A stretch of DNA of 64,000 bases. Origin: Candidimonas nitroreducens. GTDB lineage: Bacteria; Pseudomonadota; Gammaproteobacteria; Burkholderiales; Burkholderiaceae_B. Position numbers and translations under genes: made by a program. The DNA lies in contig NZ_NJIH01000007.1 of NCBI RefSeq assembly GCF_002209565.1, forward strand, positions 351,186-415,185. The letters run 5' to 3'. The notes below the pieces were generated by a model, which saw nothing but the letters and a program-made list of their open reading frames with translations, ran no database searches and was not told the origin of the DNA. The first letter of the stretch is position 1. Each line of letters opens with the position of its first letter. This document shows, piece by piece, positions 35,930 to 45,241 of this stretch.

Positions 35930-36286
35930 ATGGCGGAACTCAAACGCATTGACACCAACGGCCGAATGAGCAAAGTGGTGATTCACGGCAATACGGTATT
36001 TCTGGCCGGCATTACGGCCCAGGATTGCAGCCAGGACATCGCCGGCCAGACTCGCGAGGTGCTCGGCCACATAGAAGGCTATCTGACACGGGCGGGCACC
36101 GACAAGGATCACGTGATCTCGGCACAGGTCTGGCTCAAGGACATCAGCCGGGATTACGCGGGGATGAACGAGGTCTGGGATACCTGGTTCAAGCCTGGAA
36201 CCGCGCCGGCACGCGCAACGTGTCAGGCCAGCCTGGCGGGCAGCGATCGCCTGGTGGAAATCATCATGGTTGCCATGATCCCCTGA
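35930..36286 (+). CDS. RidA-family protein (enamine/imine deaminase)
   Basis: 118 residues, trimeric chorismate-mutase-like fold. RidA proteins hydrolyse reactive enamine/imine intermediates to keto acids. Seen: VFLAGITAQDCSQDIAGQ, YAGMNEVWDTWF and the catalytic Arg in APARATCQASLAG near residue 95. ATG 35930 is chosen over 35924 because AAGGA is then seven bases away. 89 bases after the second TPP enzyme on the same strand; it may clear a nitrogenous intermediate of that pathway. Confidence 0.87.
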   Translation: MAELKRIDTNGRMSKVVIHGNTVFLAGITAQDCSQDIAGQTREVLGHIEGYLTRAGTDKDHVISAQVWLKDISRDYAGMNEVWDTWFKPGTAPARATCQASLAGSDRLVEIIMVAMIP

Positions 36287-36308
36287 ATCCACTTGGACAG
36301 CCGCAGCG

Positions 36309-37487
36309 CTAGGCCTGTCGTTCTCCCGACGGCACGCCGCCGGCCAGCGCCTCCAGCCGCGCTGCCCGCACCGCGGCCTGGATCCGCCGGGCATCCGCGC
36401 CGCAGGCCTTGGCGATGCGCCCGGCATCGACCGCCTGCACCGCGGCCAGGCGTGCATGCCAGGCCGCAACGTCGATCGCCTCGATGCAGGCGGCGGCATC
36501 CAGCAGATCGAGGAAGCGCTGCGGCTTGCGTAGCGCGTCGCAGCGTTCCATGAGCGCGAGCCAGGACTGTGGATCCGCAGCCTGTGCCGCGCCGCCGGCC
36601 GCATCCAGAACCACGGGCAGCAGGCGCGCGCAATCCACGCAATGCGCCGGCGCCTTGACGTGGCGCGCCAGCTCGGCCGGCTGGGGCGAACGATGCAGCA
36701 GCAGCGCGAAACGCGAGGCCAGCGGCAGGCCGGCGCGCGCCGCGGCATCGATGGCGCGCGCCACCTCGTCGTCGAAGACCAGGCCGGGCAGCACCCGCGG
36801 CAAGGCCGCCGCCGCCTCCAGCACCTCGAACATGCGCGAAGGGCGGCGCGTGGCAAGCCCTTTGGCCATTTCTTTCCAGACCCGCTCGGGCACCAGGGCG
36901 TCGACCTCGCCGTCGCGCACCAGCCTGCGTGCCAGTTCCATAGTCTCGGGCGCCACCGTGAAATCGCCGAAGCGCGCCGCAAAACGCGCCAGGCGCAGCA
37001 GGCGCACCGGATCCTCGACAAAGGCACCGCCCACGTGCCGCAGCACCTTGGCGCGCAGATCGGCCTGGCCGTCCAACGGGTCGACCAGGCGGCCGTCGGC
37101 GGCACGGGCAATGGCATTGACCGTCAGGTCGCGCCGCCGCAGGTCTTCATCGAGCGTGACGTCGCGGCCGGCGTGAAACACGAAGCCCTTGTAGCCGCGC
37201 CCCGACTTGCGCTCGGTGCGCGCCAGCGCATATTCCTCTTTGCTGTCCGGGTGCAGGAACACTGGGAAATCGCCGCCGACGGGGATGAAGCCGCGCGCCG
37301 CCATTTCTTCGGGCGTGGAGCCCACCACGACCCAGTCGCGGTCGCCCGCCGGCAGGCCCAGCAAGGCATCGCGCACCGCACCGCCCACGATGTAGACGTC
37401 CAGGCCGGCCGTGTGCCGATCGGCCGGGGCCGATGGGCCGCCCTCCTGCCGCTGCGCGGCGTCCTCCCCGTGGGAGGGCGCGCTCAT
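36309..37487 (-). CDS. cca: CCA-adding tRNA nucleotidyltransferase
   Basis: 392 residues; adds or repairs the 3' CCA of tRNA. Seen: [14 protein letters not shown] near residue 31, [15 protein letters not shown] with the catalytic Asp pair, [14 protein letters not shown] near 115 and [16 protein letters not shown]. The region that in enterobacterial enzymes carries an HD phosphohydrolase reads [14 protein letters not shown], with the HD pair changed to HR, so the extra phosphatase activity is probably lost. The frame opens far upstream through slt; MSAPSHGED is the likely start. Confidence 0.9.
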   Translation of the reverse strand: MSAPSHGEDAAQRQEGGPSAPADRHTAGLDVYIVGGAVRDALLGLPAGDRDWVVVGSTPEEMAARGFIPVGGDFPVFLHPDSKEEYALARTERKSGRGYKGFVFHAGRDVTLDEDLRRRDLTVNAIARAADGRLVDPLDGQADLRAKVLRHVGGAFVEDPVRLLRLARFAARFGDFTVAPETMELARRLVRDGEVDALVPERVWKEMAKGLATRRPSRMFEVLEAAAALPRVLPGLVFDDEVARAIDAAARAGLPLASRFALLLHRSPQPAELARHVKAPAHCVDCARLLPVVLDAAGGAAQAADPQSWLALMERCDALRKPQRFLDLLDAAACIEAIDVAAWHARLAAVQAVDAGRIAKACGADARRIQAAVRAARLEALAGGVPSGERQA

Positions 37488-37555
37488 TGACGCCCCCACT
37501 CGCCGCAGCACGGCATGAGGGAGCAAGACGGCTTCACGTTCAAGGCCCCGAACAT

Positions 37556-39655
37556 CTACGGCATGCCTACCTTGGCACTGGGCTCGGGCGAGACGACGCC
37601 GAGCCGCGCCTTGAGCGACTGGGGCTGGCCGGTGAACATGGTGGCGTAGTACGTGGCGTTGGACATTACGTGCTTGACGTAGAGGCGCGTCTCGGTGAAT
37701 GGAATGGTCTCGGCGAAGATGGCCCCTTCCACCGGCCCCGACAGCTTGGAACGCCACTGCACCGGACGCCCCGGCCCGGCGTTGTAGCCGGCGGTGGCCA
37801 GCAGCTGCGAGCCGTCGAGCCTCTGCAGCACCATGCTCAGGTAATTGGTGCCCAGAATGGTGTTGGTATCGAAGTCGTTGACCGACGCGGGCGAGAAGTT
37901 GTCCATGCCGATCTTGCGCGCCACCCAGCGCGCGGTGGCGGGCATCAGCTGCATCAGCCCCGATGCGCCGACCGCCGAGCGCGCATCGGTGATGAAGCGC
38001 GATTCCTGGCGTATGAGGCCGTAGACCCAGGCCGGATCGAGGTCGATCTGGCGTGCCTTGGCGGCCACTCGGCCCTCGAACGGCGCGATGAAGCGCTGCT
38101 TGAAGTCGATTTCGTGCGTGGTCTTGAGCGAGGTGTTGATGACCCGGTCGAAGATCTGCTCGTGCCGCGCCAGTTCCGCGGCGGCCAGCAGCTGGCGGTC
38201 GCTCATGCCGCGCAGGCTGAAGTTCCATTCGGCCACGGCCTCGGGCCGCCAGCCCAGGCGGAACAGCCGCAGCCCCCTGCGCAGCCCCACGTCGGCGCGC
38301 GCCTGCGCCAGCTCGGCGGCCGTGACCGGCGGCGGTTCGGGCGGAATGGAGATCGGGCGGCCCAGCTCCTCGTTGGCCAGCTGGCCGTAGAAATCCAGCA
38401 CCCCGGCGATCGACTGGTAGCGCGCCGTGGCGCCGGCACGATCGCCACGGGCGGCCAGAGCGCGCCCATACCAATACGTCCAGACCGGTTCGGCGCGCTG
38501 GCTGGCGGACATCTTGTCGATGGCCTTGCGCACGCGGTTCCAGTCTATGCGCGCCTGGCGCAGTTCGGAGCGCACCTCCCAGGCGTGATTGTTGTCGGTC
38601 ATGCGGGCATCGCCCGAGCGCCGATACCAGCGCACCGCGGAGCTGTCCACATCCAGCGCGGCCATCAAGCCGAACTGGCCCCAGACCCACTGCAGGTCGG
38701 CAGCGGGCACGGCATGCGCCCAGTGCTGCTCGACATAAGCCGCGGCGGCGTCACGGTCGCTGGCGCGCGCCAGGCGCCCCAGAGCCAGCGTCACCAGTTC
38801 AGTCTGAGCCCGCGAACGGGGCGCGGGCTGCTTGGACAGCCAGCGCTTGGGATTCTGCATCAGGGCATGATAGGCAGACATCCCGGCAGGCTGGAACAAT
38901 TGATCGGCCAGCCGCTGGGCATCGCCCTTGCGGTTGAGCTCGATCGCGTCGCGCAGCATGGGTTCGAGCTGCGGCCAGCCAAGAACATTGGACGCCACCA
39001 GCAGATTCAACAGCGACCAGCACTCGCGCCCGGACGCGAACACCGCCAGGGCCTCGCTGGCCGACACCGGCTTGCCACCGACCGCCTTGGCCTGCAGGCG
39101 TGCGCACTCGACCTGGGCTCCGCCGGTCTTGACCGGGCCGATGCGCTCGACCATGGCGTAATCGCCCTTGCGCGCCGCGGCCACGATCCAGTTGGCCTTG
39201 AGCTGATCAATGAGATAGGGATCGCGGCTGTTGGCCAGGAAATGCTGGATGGCCGCCGCCGGTATGGCGGCGTTGGGATCCTTGAGCTGTTGGCGCAGGT
39301 ACCAATAAGTGGGGTAGTCGCCCACCAGCGCATCGCCCTGGGCCGCCGGCATGAGCGTAGCGAGCTGATCCCATTGGCGATGCTGCAGCGCCTGGCGCGC
39401 ATCGAGCAGCGCCTGCTGCACGCCGGGCGCAGGCTGCAGCTGCAGCGGCACATAGGGCGGATCGGCGGCGGGCGCCGCCGGGGCCTCGGCCTGCACCGTG
39501 GCCGCCGCGGCGGTGCCGGCAGGCAGCTTGGCGCCGGCGCAGCCGGCCAGGCCCACGGACAAGGCGAGCCACCAGCTTTTGCGTGAAAGCTTGCGCAGGG
39601 CGACGTGGGAAAGGTTCAGGGTTTTCTGGTACCGTTGCGATTGCCTGGATAACAT
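37556..39655 (-). CDS. slt: Soluble/lipoprotein lytic murein transglycosylase (Slt type)
   Basis: 699 residues. Cleaves peptidoglycan between MurNAc and GlcNAc in the periplasm. Seen: N-terminal basic region then hydrophobic stretch ending in lipobox LAGC (near residue 38), a long alpha-superhelical middle, and a C-terminal SLT domain with catalytic Glu in LIRQESRF near residue 535, [17 protein letters not shown] and [11 protein letters not shown]. The start is only 24 bases from the divergent folate gene, so the real start or promoter may lie inside one of the genes. Confidence 0.9.
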   Translation of the reverse strand: MLSRQSQRYQKTLNLSHVALRKLSRKSWWLALSVGLAGCAGAKLPAGTAAAATVQAEAPAAPAADPPYVPLQLQPAPGVQQALLDARQALQHRQWDQLATLMPAAQGDALVGDYPTYWYLRQQLKDPNAAIPAAAIQHFLANSRDPYLIDQLKANWIVAAARKGDYAMVERIGPVKTGGAQVECARLQAKAVGGKPVSASEALAVFASGRECWSLLNLLVASNVLGWPQLEPMLRDAIELNRKGDAQRLADQLFQPAGMSAYHALMQNPKRWLSKQPAPRSRAQTELVTLALGRLARASDRDAAAAYVEQHWAHAVPAADLQWVWGQFGLMAALDVDSSAVRWYRRSGDARMTDNNHAWEVRSELRQARIDWNRVRKAIDKMSASQRAEPVWTYWYGRALAARGDRAGATARYQSIAGVLDFYGQLANEELGRPISIPPEPPPVTAAELAQARADVGLRRGLRLFRLGWRPEAVAEWNFSLRGMSDRQLLAAAELARHEQIFDRVINTSLKTTHEIDFKQRFIAPFEGRVAAKARQIDLDPAWVYGLIRQESRFITDARSAVGASGLMQLMPATARWVARKIGMDNFSPASVNDFDTNTILGTNYLSMVLQRLDGSQLLATAGYNAGPGRPVQWRSKLSGPVEGAIFAETIPFTETRLYVKHVMSNATYYATMFTGQPQSLKARLGVVSPEPSAKVGMP

Positions 39656-39679
39656 CTGCTCGAACCCCGATCTCGCTAC

Positions 39680-40309
39680 ATGAACAACAGCCCACAGGAT
39701 ACCGCAGTCGCTCTGCGGACGCGACTCAAACAGCTGCGCAGCGCCATGGATCCCGAGGCGCGCGAACGCGGCGGCCTGCTGATACGCGGCCGCCTCTACA
39801 CATGGCTGGCGACGACACGCGCACGCCTGCTCGAAGCCGGCCGCCCGGCGCCGCGGCGCATCGCGGCCTTCTGGTCGCTGCAGGAAGAGCCCGAGCTGCA
39901 GCCCCTGCTGCATCAATGGGCCGCAAACGAAGAATTGACGCTGTCGCTGCCGGTGGTGGCGCGCCCCGACGCACCGCTGGAGTTCCGCCCCTGGACACCC
40001 GACACGCCCATGCGGGAAGGCGCGTACGGGATACTGGAGCCGCAGGCGGAACCGGCGGAGCCTCCCGATCTGATCCTGGTGCCGACGCTGGGCTATACCC
40101 GCCAGGGCGACCGGGTCGGCTACGGCAAAGGTTACTACGACCGCACGCTGGCGGCCCTGAAAGCCGCGGGCCATGCCTATACCAGCATAGGTGTGGCCTG
40201 GGCCTGTGGCGATCTGTCGGGCCAGGCTTATACGCCGGCCGCGCACGACATGCGGCTCGACGCGATACTTACCGACAAGGGCTGGCCGGTGCCCGCCCCG
40301 GTGCTGTAG
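39680..40309 (+). CDS. 5-formyltetrahydrofolate cyclo-ligase
   Basis: 209 residues. Converts 5-formyl-THF to 5,10-methenyl-THF with ATP, recycling a folate storage form. Seen: RTRLKQLRSAMDPEARERGG at the N-terminus, the LILVPTLGYTRQGDRVGYGK stretch near residue 130 and GKGYYDRTL, the ATP/substrate loop. Divergent from slt, convergent with the alpha/beta hydrolase gene. Confidence 0.92.
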   Translation: MNNSPQDTAVALRTRLKQLRSAMDPEARERGGLLIRGRLYTWLATTRARLLEAGRPAPRRIAAFWSLQEEPELQPLLHQWAANEELTLSLPVVARPDAPLEFRPWTPDTPMREGAYGILEPQAEPAEPPDLILVPTLGYTRQGDRVGYGKGYYDRTLAALKAAGHAYTSIGVAWACGDLSGQAYTPAAHDMRLDAILTDKGWPVPAPVL

Positions 40310-40348
40310 ACGGGCCAGACGCAAAGTACGCCGCGCCTCTCGGGTAGG

Positions 40349-41326
40349 CTAAGGAAAGAGTTCCCGCAGCCAGCCACCGACCATGGCCGCGATGGCCTGA
40401 TTATTGCGATCCATAATCAGCATGTGGCTGTTGCCGCCGACGCCGTGGTCGGGCAAGCTCAGCCAATCGGCCCGCACTCCCTGGGCCTGCAGCCGCTGCT
40501 TGTACCGCAATGCCGCATCGCGGTAGCGCACCCACGTCGGGTTGTCGTCGATGCGATCTCCCCACACGAACAAATGCGGGGCGCCGCCGGCACCGGGCTC
40601 GCCGGCGGGCGCGGCGGCAGGCTCAACCGCAACCACGGCGCGAACCAGATCGGGATGGCGCCTGGCACACTCGAGCGCGAATGACCCGCCCTGACTGTGC
40701 CCTATCACCACACAGGGGCCGATTTTTTCCAGCAGTTCCGCATACGCCCGCAGCGCAAATTCATCCGTACCCGCCCAGCGAGGGACGAACTGCCTGCCAA
40801 ATTGCTCGAGGCTTTCGACTGGGAATTGCTGCCCCGGATACGCGCGAGCCCGCAGCGATTCGGGCGTCAGCGGATCCGGATAGCTGCCGCCAGGGCCAAA
40901 GCGGAAATGGTGCCAGACCGCCTCCAGAGAGCGATGCTCGGGCGGGCTGGACAGGAATTGCGGATAAGGCGGAAACGAGGCCCGGCCCCTCTCGAATGCA
41001 TCAGAGACGACGACGTCGCATCCGTCGCGCAGAAAATAATCGAGCCACCCTGCGCCACCTTCAGGGGTATCTTCCCAGCAAGCCCCCGACAGCCCGCCGC
41101 CGTGCCACAACAGCACGGGTAAAGCGAACCGGGCATCGGACTGCAGGTACTCCTTGGCATAGAGCTGCCCGACCATGTGGTCGCCGTTCATGTCGATGGC
41201 GACAGGGGCGTCGCCCGGCACCCGCGACCTGGGCCGGGCATCGAAGCCAGTGATACGCCGCCGCCGCCCACCGACGTGGAAACCGCGTATCCGTTTCAGA
41301 ACAATATCGTTGTCGGGCATAAACAT
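40349..41326 (-). CDS. Alpha/beta-hydrolase family protein
   Basis: About 325 residues. Seen: LLWHGGGLSGACWEDTPEGG near residue 75 (oxyanion-hole region), the nucleophile elbow VIGHSQGGSFAL near residue 205, and a late His in VGGNSHMLIMD. Esterase or lactonase is likely; no signal peptide is evident with this start. Start is uncertain among ATG 41374, 41326 and 41320. It is followed upstream on the same strand by the MFS transporter gene, which may share its regulator. Confidence 0.78.
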   Translation of the reverse strand: MFMPDNDIVLKRIRGFHVGGRRRRITGFDARPRSRVPGDAPVAIDMNGDHMVGQLYAKEYLQSDARFALPVLLWHGGGLSGACWEDTPEGGAGWLDYFLRDGCDVVVSDAFERGRASFPPYPQFLSSPPEHRSLEAVWHHFRFGPGGSYPDPLTPESLRARAYPGQQFPVESLEQFGRQFVPRWAGTDEFALRAYAELLEKIGPCVVIGHSQGGSFALECARRHPDLVRAVVAVEPAAAPAGEPGAGGAPHLFVWGDRIDDNPTWVRYRDAALRYKQRLQAQGVRADWLSLPDHGVGGNSHMLIMDRNNQAIAAMVGGWLRELFP

Positions 41327-41424
41327 CCATTTTGCAGCGTTTGCCGCCAAGCTGCGCCCCGGCCGCACGTGCATTCCTCAATTTCATCATGCGCCCGGAT
41401 CGCTGGAACACGGCGCTCGCAAAG

Positions 41425-42879
41425 CTATCGATTCATGGCGATTTTCGCCTCATAAGCAAGCCCCTGCACATTCACATCATTGCTGTCGTGGTTGGTGCGC
41501 GGGCCGAACCAGCCTATCAGCACCACAATGACCAGCATATTGGCGGTAATGAAGACGAATACGCCCAGCGGGCCATACAGGCCCAACAGCCAAGCCACGA
41601 TAAAGCTGCAGAAAATCCCCGCGAACCGGCTCCAGCAGTAGACGAAGCCGACCGCCTGGCCACGCACGACACTAGGGAAAACCTCAGCCTGATAGGTGTG
41701 ATAGCAAGACGACATCCAGCCGTTATTCAACGTCAACAAGAACCCGAGCAGCATGACCACGGCGGCAGAGCTGGCCGCGCCGAAGAGGCAACCCAGCACC
41801 GCGCACATGGCGCAAGTCAGGCAAACCTGCCATTTGCGTTCCATGCGGTCGGCAACCAGCATCGACAACAGCGGCGCCAAAGGCGCGGCCAAGGCCATGA
41901 TGACGCTATATTCCAATGACTTGGTGACCGTCATGCCCTTGGCAACGAGCAAAGTGGGAACCCACGAAGCGAATCCATAATAGCCGACCGTCACGCAAAC
42001 GTTGAATATGCACATGACAATCAGCAGCCCGCGCAGCGGCGCAGACCACATCAGCCGCCACCTCGCAGAAAACGACAGCTCGGGGGACGGCGCACCCACC
42101 GGGCCATTCTGGACGTCGAGGCTTGCCGGCGCGCCCGCCCGCGAGGCGGCGGCAACCCCCGCCGAACGCTCAATTTCAGCCATGGTCTGTTCGGCCTCGC
42201 CATGCCGCCCCACCTTTTCCAGCCATATGGGCGATTCGGGCATCCAGCGGCGTACGAACCACACTATCAACGCACCCAGGCTGCCGATAATGGTGACGAT
42301 CCGCCAGCCGTCAAGGCCCAGAATCGTGTGCGGAACCAGGATCCAGGACAAGACGGCCACGACCGGCACCGCCGTGAAGCAGATTGCCTGAGTCAATCCG
42401 AATGCGCGCCCGCGCTTGCTAGCCGGGACGAATTCCGACACATAGGTATCGATGACGACTTGCTCGAGCCCAACCCCCACCATTGCGAGAAAACGCCAGA
42501 AGACCACCCATTCAGGCGTGGTCTGCAGTGCCATGATGAACGTACACGCGCTATATATGAGCAAGCTCCAGTAAAAGACGGCACGCCGTCCGAACCGGTC
42601 GGCCAGCCCGCCCAGAAGCCCGGCTCCTACGAACATTCCGGCAAAAAGCGCAGCCACGAAGGCGGCAATGCCGTGAATATCGAAAAAAGACTCTGTATGC
42701 AGAACGAAAATGTGCGAGCGAATCAGCGAAGGCGCGATATACGCCGTCAAAAACATGTCGTAGAACTCGAAACACCCTCCCAGTGCGATGGTCGCAATCA
42801 ATTTCCCTATGAAGCCACGGGCGGGAAGCATGGCAATCCGGGCGGCAATAAGTGCCGCCGGCCGATTAGAAGCCGTCAT
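41425..42879 (-). CDS. MFS transporter (sugar/aromatic-acid type)
   Basis: 484 residues, about 12 membrane segments. Seen: GCFEFYDMFLTAYIAPSL in the first helix, the loop 2-3 motif GGLADRFGRRAVFY near residue 92, and the intracellular MPESPIWLEKVGRHGEAE stretch in mid-protein, typical of the sialate/4-hydroxybenzoate-type porters. AGGATGG precedes ATG 42879. Divergent from a GntR/FCD regulator across a 227-base promoter region and upstream of a hydrolase. Probably imports an organic acid. Confidence 0.88.
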   Translation of the reverse strand: MTASNRPAALIAARIAMLPARGFIGKLIATIALGGCFEFYDMFLTAYIAPSLIRSHIFVLHTESFFDIHGIAAFVAALFAGMFVGAGLLGGLADRFGRRAVFYWSLLIYSACTFIMALQTTPEWVVFWRFLAMVGVGLEQVVIDTYVSEFVPASKRGRAFGLTQAICFTAVPVVAVLSWILVPHTILGLDGWRIVTIIGSLGALIVWFVRRWMPESPIWLEKVGRHGEAEQTMAEIERSAGVAAASRAGAPASLDVQNGPVGAPSPELSFSARWRLMWSAPLRGLLIVMCIFNVCVTVGYYGFASWVPTLLVAKGMTVTKSLEYSVIMALAAPLAPLLSMLVADRMERKWQVCLTCAMCAVLGCLFGAASSAAVVMLLGFLLTLNNGWMSSCYHTYQAEVFPSVVRGQAVGFVYCWSRFAGIFCSFIVAWLLGLYGPLGVFVFITANMLVIVVLIGWFGPRTNHDSNDVNVQGLAYEAKIAMNR

Positions 42880-42912
42880 GGTGGGCCATCCTAGCTTGTC
42901 GTAAATTAATTT

Positions 42913-42926
42913 AAGTGTGTACACTT
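42913..42926. promoter_or_regulatory. Candidate operator before the MFS gene
   Basis: The inverted repeat AAGTGT-GT-ACACTT lies 33 bases upstream of the MFS start in an AT-rich divergent region. It is a plausible site for the neighbouring GntR regulator. Confidence 0.45.
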
Positions 42927-43106
42927 TTCATCTTATTCTCAATTTTTCCTAATAATTATTAGAGTAAATACCAATAGTGTCGACAAATTAGGGAAAATCA
43001 CGCATCGAGGAAGATCCATGAACAGGCCGCTGCGTTGCGCGGCAAGCCTACCGCCCATGCTGTTCAATACAATGCAGCCAATAACGGAAAACAGAGGAAC
43101 CGCTCA

Positions 43107-43793
43107 GTGCCCAAACAGCCTCGGGTAGCCACGGCACCAATCGTCGGTGACATCGTTGAAAAGATCGGGCTCGAAATCATCGAAGGCCGCCTGTCGTCGG
43201 GCAGCGATCTGAACTCCGTGGCGCTGGCAAAACGGTTTGGAACCAGCCGAACTCCCATCCGGGAAGCCTTGATGCAGCTCGCGGAAAAAGGGCTGGTCAG
43301 TATCGAGCCGCGCCGGCGCCCGCAAGTCGCCAGGCTTTCCGTCAAGGCCATACGCGAGCTTTATGGCATACGGCGGGCGCTGCATGCGTATTTGTCGCAG
43401 GCAATCGTGCAACATGCCTCGGACGAGGAATTGCGAGAACTCGACGCCTGCGCCCACCGGCTGGCAGAAGAAACCCGCCGTCTCGACGATCTACATAGGG
43501 TTATTGTCGAGACGGAAAAATACATGGCCGCGGAACTGGCGCTCTGCGGGAACGACTTGCTGATCGACGTCTTTGACGCGCTGGCGTGGCGCATCCAGAG
43601 GATGCGGCGTTTCAGTGCTGTGGACATCGATCTCTTACGCAGGCTTTCAACCGATCGCTGCCGCGTCACCCAGGCCTATCGCGAACGCAACGCCGTGCTG
43701 GCAGCCGCTTTGAATGATTCCATGCTTGCCGCCGTAGCCCAGCTTGCCGAAGCCAATTTCAATGCAAGTATGGCAAAGCACGGCTCTGTATAG
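43107..43793 (+). CDS. GntR-family regulator, FCD type
   Basis: 228 residues. HTH: GDIVEKIGLEIIEGRLSSGS, LNSVALAKRFGTSRTPIREA, LMQLAEKGLV, then an FCD-like helical domain with YGIRRALHAYLSQAIVQ. The start is taken as GTG 43107 because AGAGGAA sits eight bases ahead; the open frame continues to TTG 43035. Divergent from the MFS gene, which it probably represses. Convergent with metF. Confidence 0.83.
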   Translation: MPKQPRVATAPIVGDIVEKIGLEIIEGRLSSGSDLNSVALAKRFGTSRTPIREALMQLAEKGLVSIEPRRRPQVARLSVKAIRELYGIRRALHAYLSQAIVQHASDEELRELDACAHRLAEETRRLDDLHRVIVETEKYMAAELALCGNDLLIDVFDALAWRIQRMRRFSAVDIDLLRRLSTDRCRVTQAYRERNAVLAAALNDSMLAAVAQLAEANFNASMAKHGSV

Positions 43794-43803
43794 CCAGCGC
43801 TCC

Positions 43804-43839
43804 GGGCCTCGATTCGACCAAAAGCATTACTCGAGGCCC
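43804..43839. terminator. Bidirectional hairpin between gntR and metF
   Basis: GGGCCTCGA and TCGAGGCCC form a 9-bp stem with an 18-base loop between convergent stops. No clear T-run. Confidence 0.45.
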
Positions 43840-43900
43840 AGCAAGCCCAGGCCCCGGCAGCGCAGAGCCCGTTTCACCGTATGCCGGGGCGGAGGATCGC

Positions 43901-44755
43901 TCAATGGCTTGCCGCAGGCTCCAGGCGCAGCTGCCGGTTGATCTCCATCGTTACTTCGGCGTTGTTCAGGGTGTAGAAATGCAGCCCCGGCGCGCCCTCG
44001 TCCAGCAGGCGCTGGCACATCTGCACGCCGACGTCCACGCCGAAGGCCCGGATGGAGGCGCGGTCGTCGCCGAAATCGGCCAGGCGCAGGCGGATCCAGC
44101 GCGGCACCTCGGCGCCGCACATGTTCGAGAAGCGCAGCAGCTGCGAATGATTGGTGATGGGCATGACGCCCGGCACGATCGGCACGTTGACGCCCTTGGC
44201 CTGGGCGCGTGCGACGAAGTCGAAATAGGCGTCGACGTTGAAGAAGTATTGCGTGATCGCGCCGTCGGCCCCGGCCTGCACCTTGGCGGCGAAGTGATCC
44301 AGGTCTTGCTCGGTCGACTGGGCCTGCGGATGCATTTCCGGGTAGGCGGCCACTTCGATGTGGAACCAGTCGCCGCTGTGCTCGCGGATGAAGCGCACCA
44401 GGTCGCTGGCATAGCGCAGCTCGCCGGCATCGCCGCCCATGCCCGAAGGCATGTCGCCGCGCAGGGCCACGATGCGGCGCACGCCCGAGGCCTTGTAGGC
44501 ATCGAGGATCTCGGCCAGCACCGCGCGGCTCGAGCCTATGCACGACAGGTGCGGCGCGGCATCGCAACCCAGGTTCTGCATCATGCGCACGGTGTCGGCC
44601 GTGCCCGAACGAGTGGAACCGCCCGCGCCGAACGTGACGCTGACGTAGCTGGGCTGCAGCGCCAGCAGCTGCTTGGCCGAGCGCACCAGCTTTTCCTGGG
44701 CCGCGATGTCGCGCGGCGGGAAGAATTCCAGGCTTACCGACTGGGTCGGATTCAT
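43901..44755 (-). CDS. metF: 5,10-methylenetetrahydrofolate reductase
   Basis: 284 residues, FAD-containing TIM barrel making 5-methyl-THF for methionine synthesis. Seen: SLEFFPPRDIAAQEKL at the N-terminus, SVTFGAGGSTRSGT near residue 40, RIVALRGDMPSG near 95, EVAAYPEMHPQA near 135, and KVQAGADGAITQYFFNVDAY near 160. Its ATG overlaps the stop of the small membrane gene by four bases. Last gene of the metK-ahcY-metF methyl-cycle group. Confidence 0.95.
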   Translation of the reverse strand: MNPTQSVSLEFFPPRDIAAQEKLVRSAKQLLALQPSYVSVTFGAGGSTRSGTADTVRMMQNLGCDAAPHLSCIGSSRAVLAEILDAYKASGVRRIVALRGDMPSGMGGDAGELRYASDLVRFIREHSGDWFHIEVAAYPEMHPQAQSTEQDLDHFAAKVQAGADGAITQYFFNVDAYFDFVARAQAKGVNVPIVPGVMPITNHSQLLRFSNMCGAEVPRWIRLRLADFGDDRASIRAFGVDVGVQMCQRLLDEGAPGLHFYTLNNAEVTMEINRQLRLEPAASH

Positions 44756-45090
44756 CTATAGATCAACCTTGAAAACAGGCCTGAGACCACGCTGTACACG
44801 AACGCGCCCAGCAGCGCCCACCAGAAGCCGCTTACCTGGAAGCCCTTCAGTATGGAGCCGGCGAACCAGAACACCAGCGCATTGAGCACCAGCAGGAACA
44901 GCCCCAGCGTGACGATGGTAATGGGCAGGGTCAGCAGTATCAGCACGGGCTTGACCAGGGTATTGAGCAGGCCCAGCACCAGCGCGGCGATCAGCGCCGA
45001 GCCGAAGGACGAGACATTGATGCCGGGCAGGATGTAGGCCACGATCAGCAGCGCCACCGCATTCAGGATCCAGACCAGGATGATTTCCAT
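44752..45090 (-). CDS. Phage-holin-family small membrane protein (YvlD/DUF360-like)
   Basis: 112 residues with four hydrophobic segments: IILVWILNAVALLIVAYILP, SFGSALIAALVLGLLNTLVK, LLTLPITIVTLGLFLLVLNA and SGFWWALLGAFVYSVVSGLF. The start at MEIILVW gives an AAGGAG ribosome site at seven bases. Found between ahcY and metF in many Burkholderiales; function unknown. Translationally coupled to metF. Confidence 0.82.
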   Translation of the reverse strand: MEIILVWILNAVALLIVAYILPGINVSSFGSALIAALVLGLLNTLVKPVLILLTLPITIVTLGLFLLVLNALVFWFAGSILKGFQVSGFWWALLGAFVYSVVSGLFSRLIYR

Positions 45091-45241
45091 ATCCATACTC
45101 CTTGTGATGGCGGGCATGCCGCCGTAGGTGAGACGCGGCGCGCGAGGTGCGCGCCAGGGTTACTGCCGGGGCGCCGGCGCAGCCCGGCAAGGCCGCACAA
45201 GCGCCATCAGGCTCGGTGCACCAGCGGCGCCGGGCACCGAA

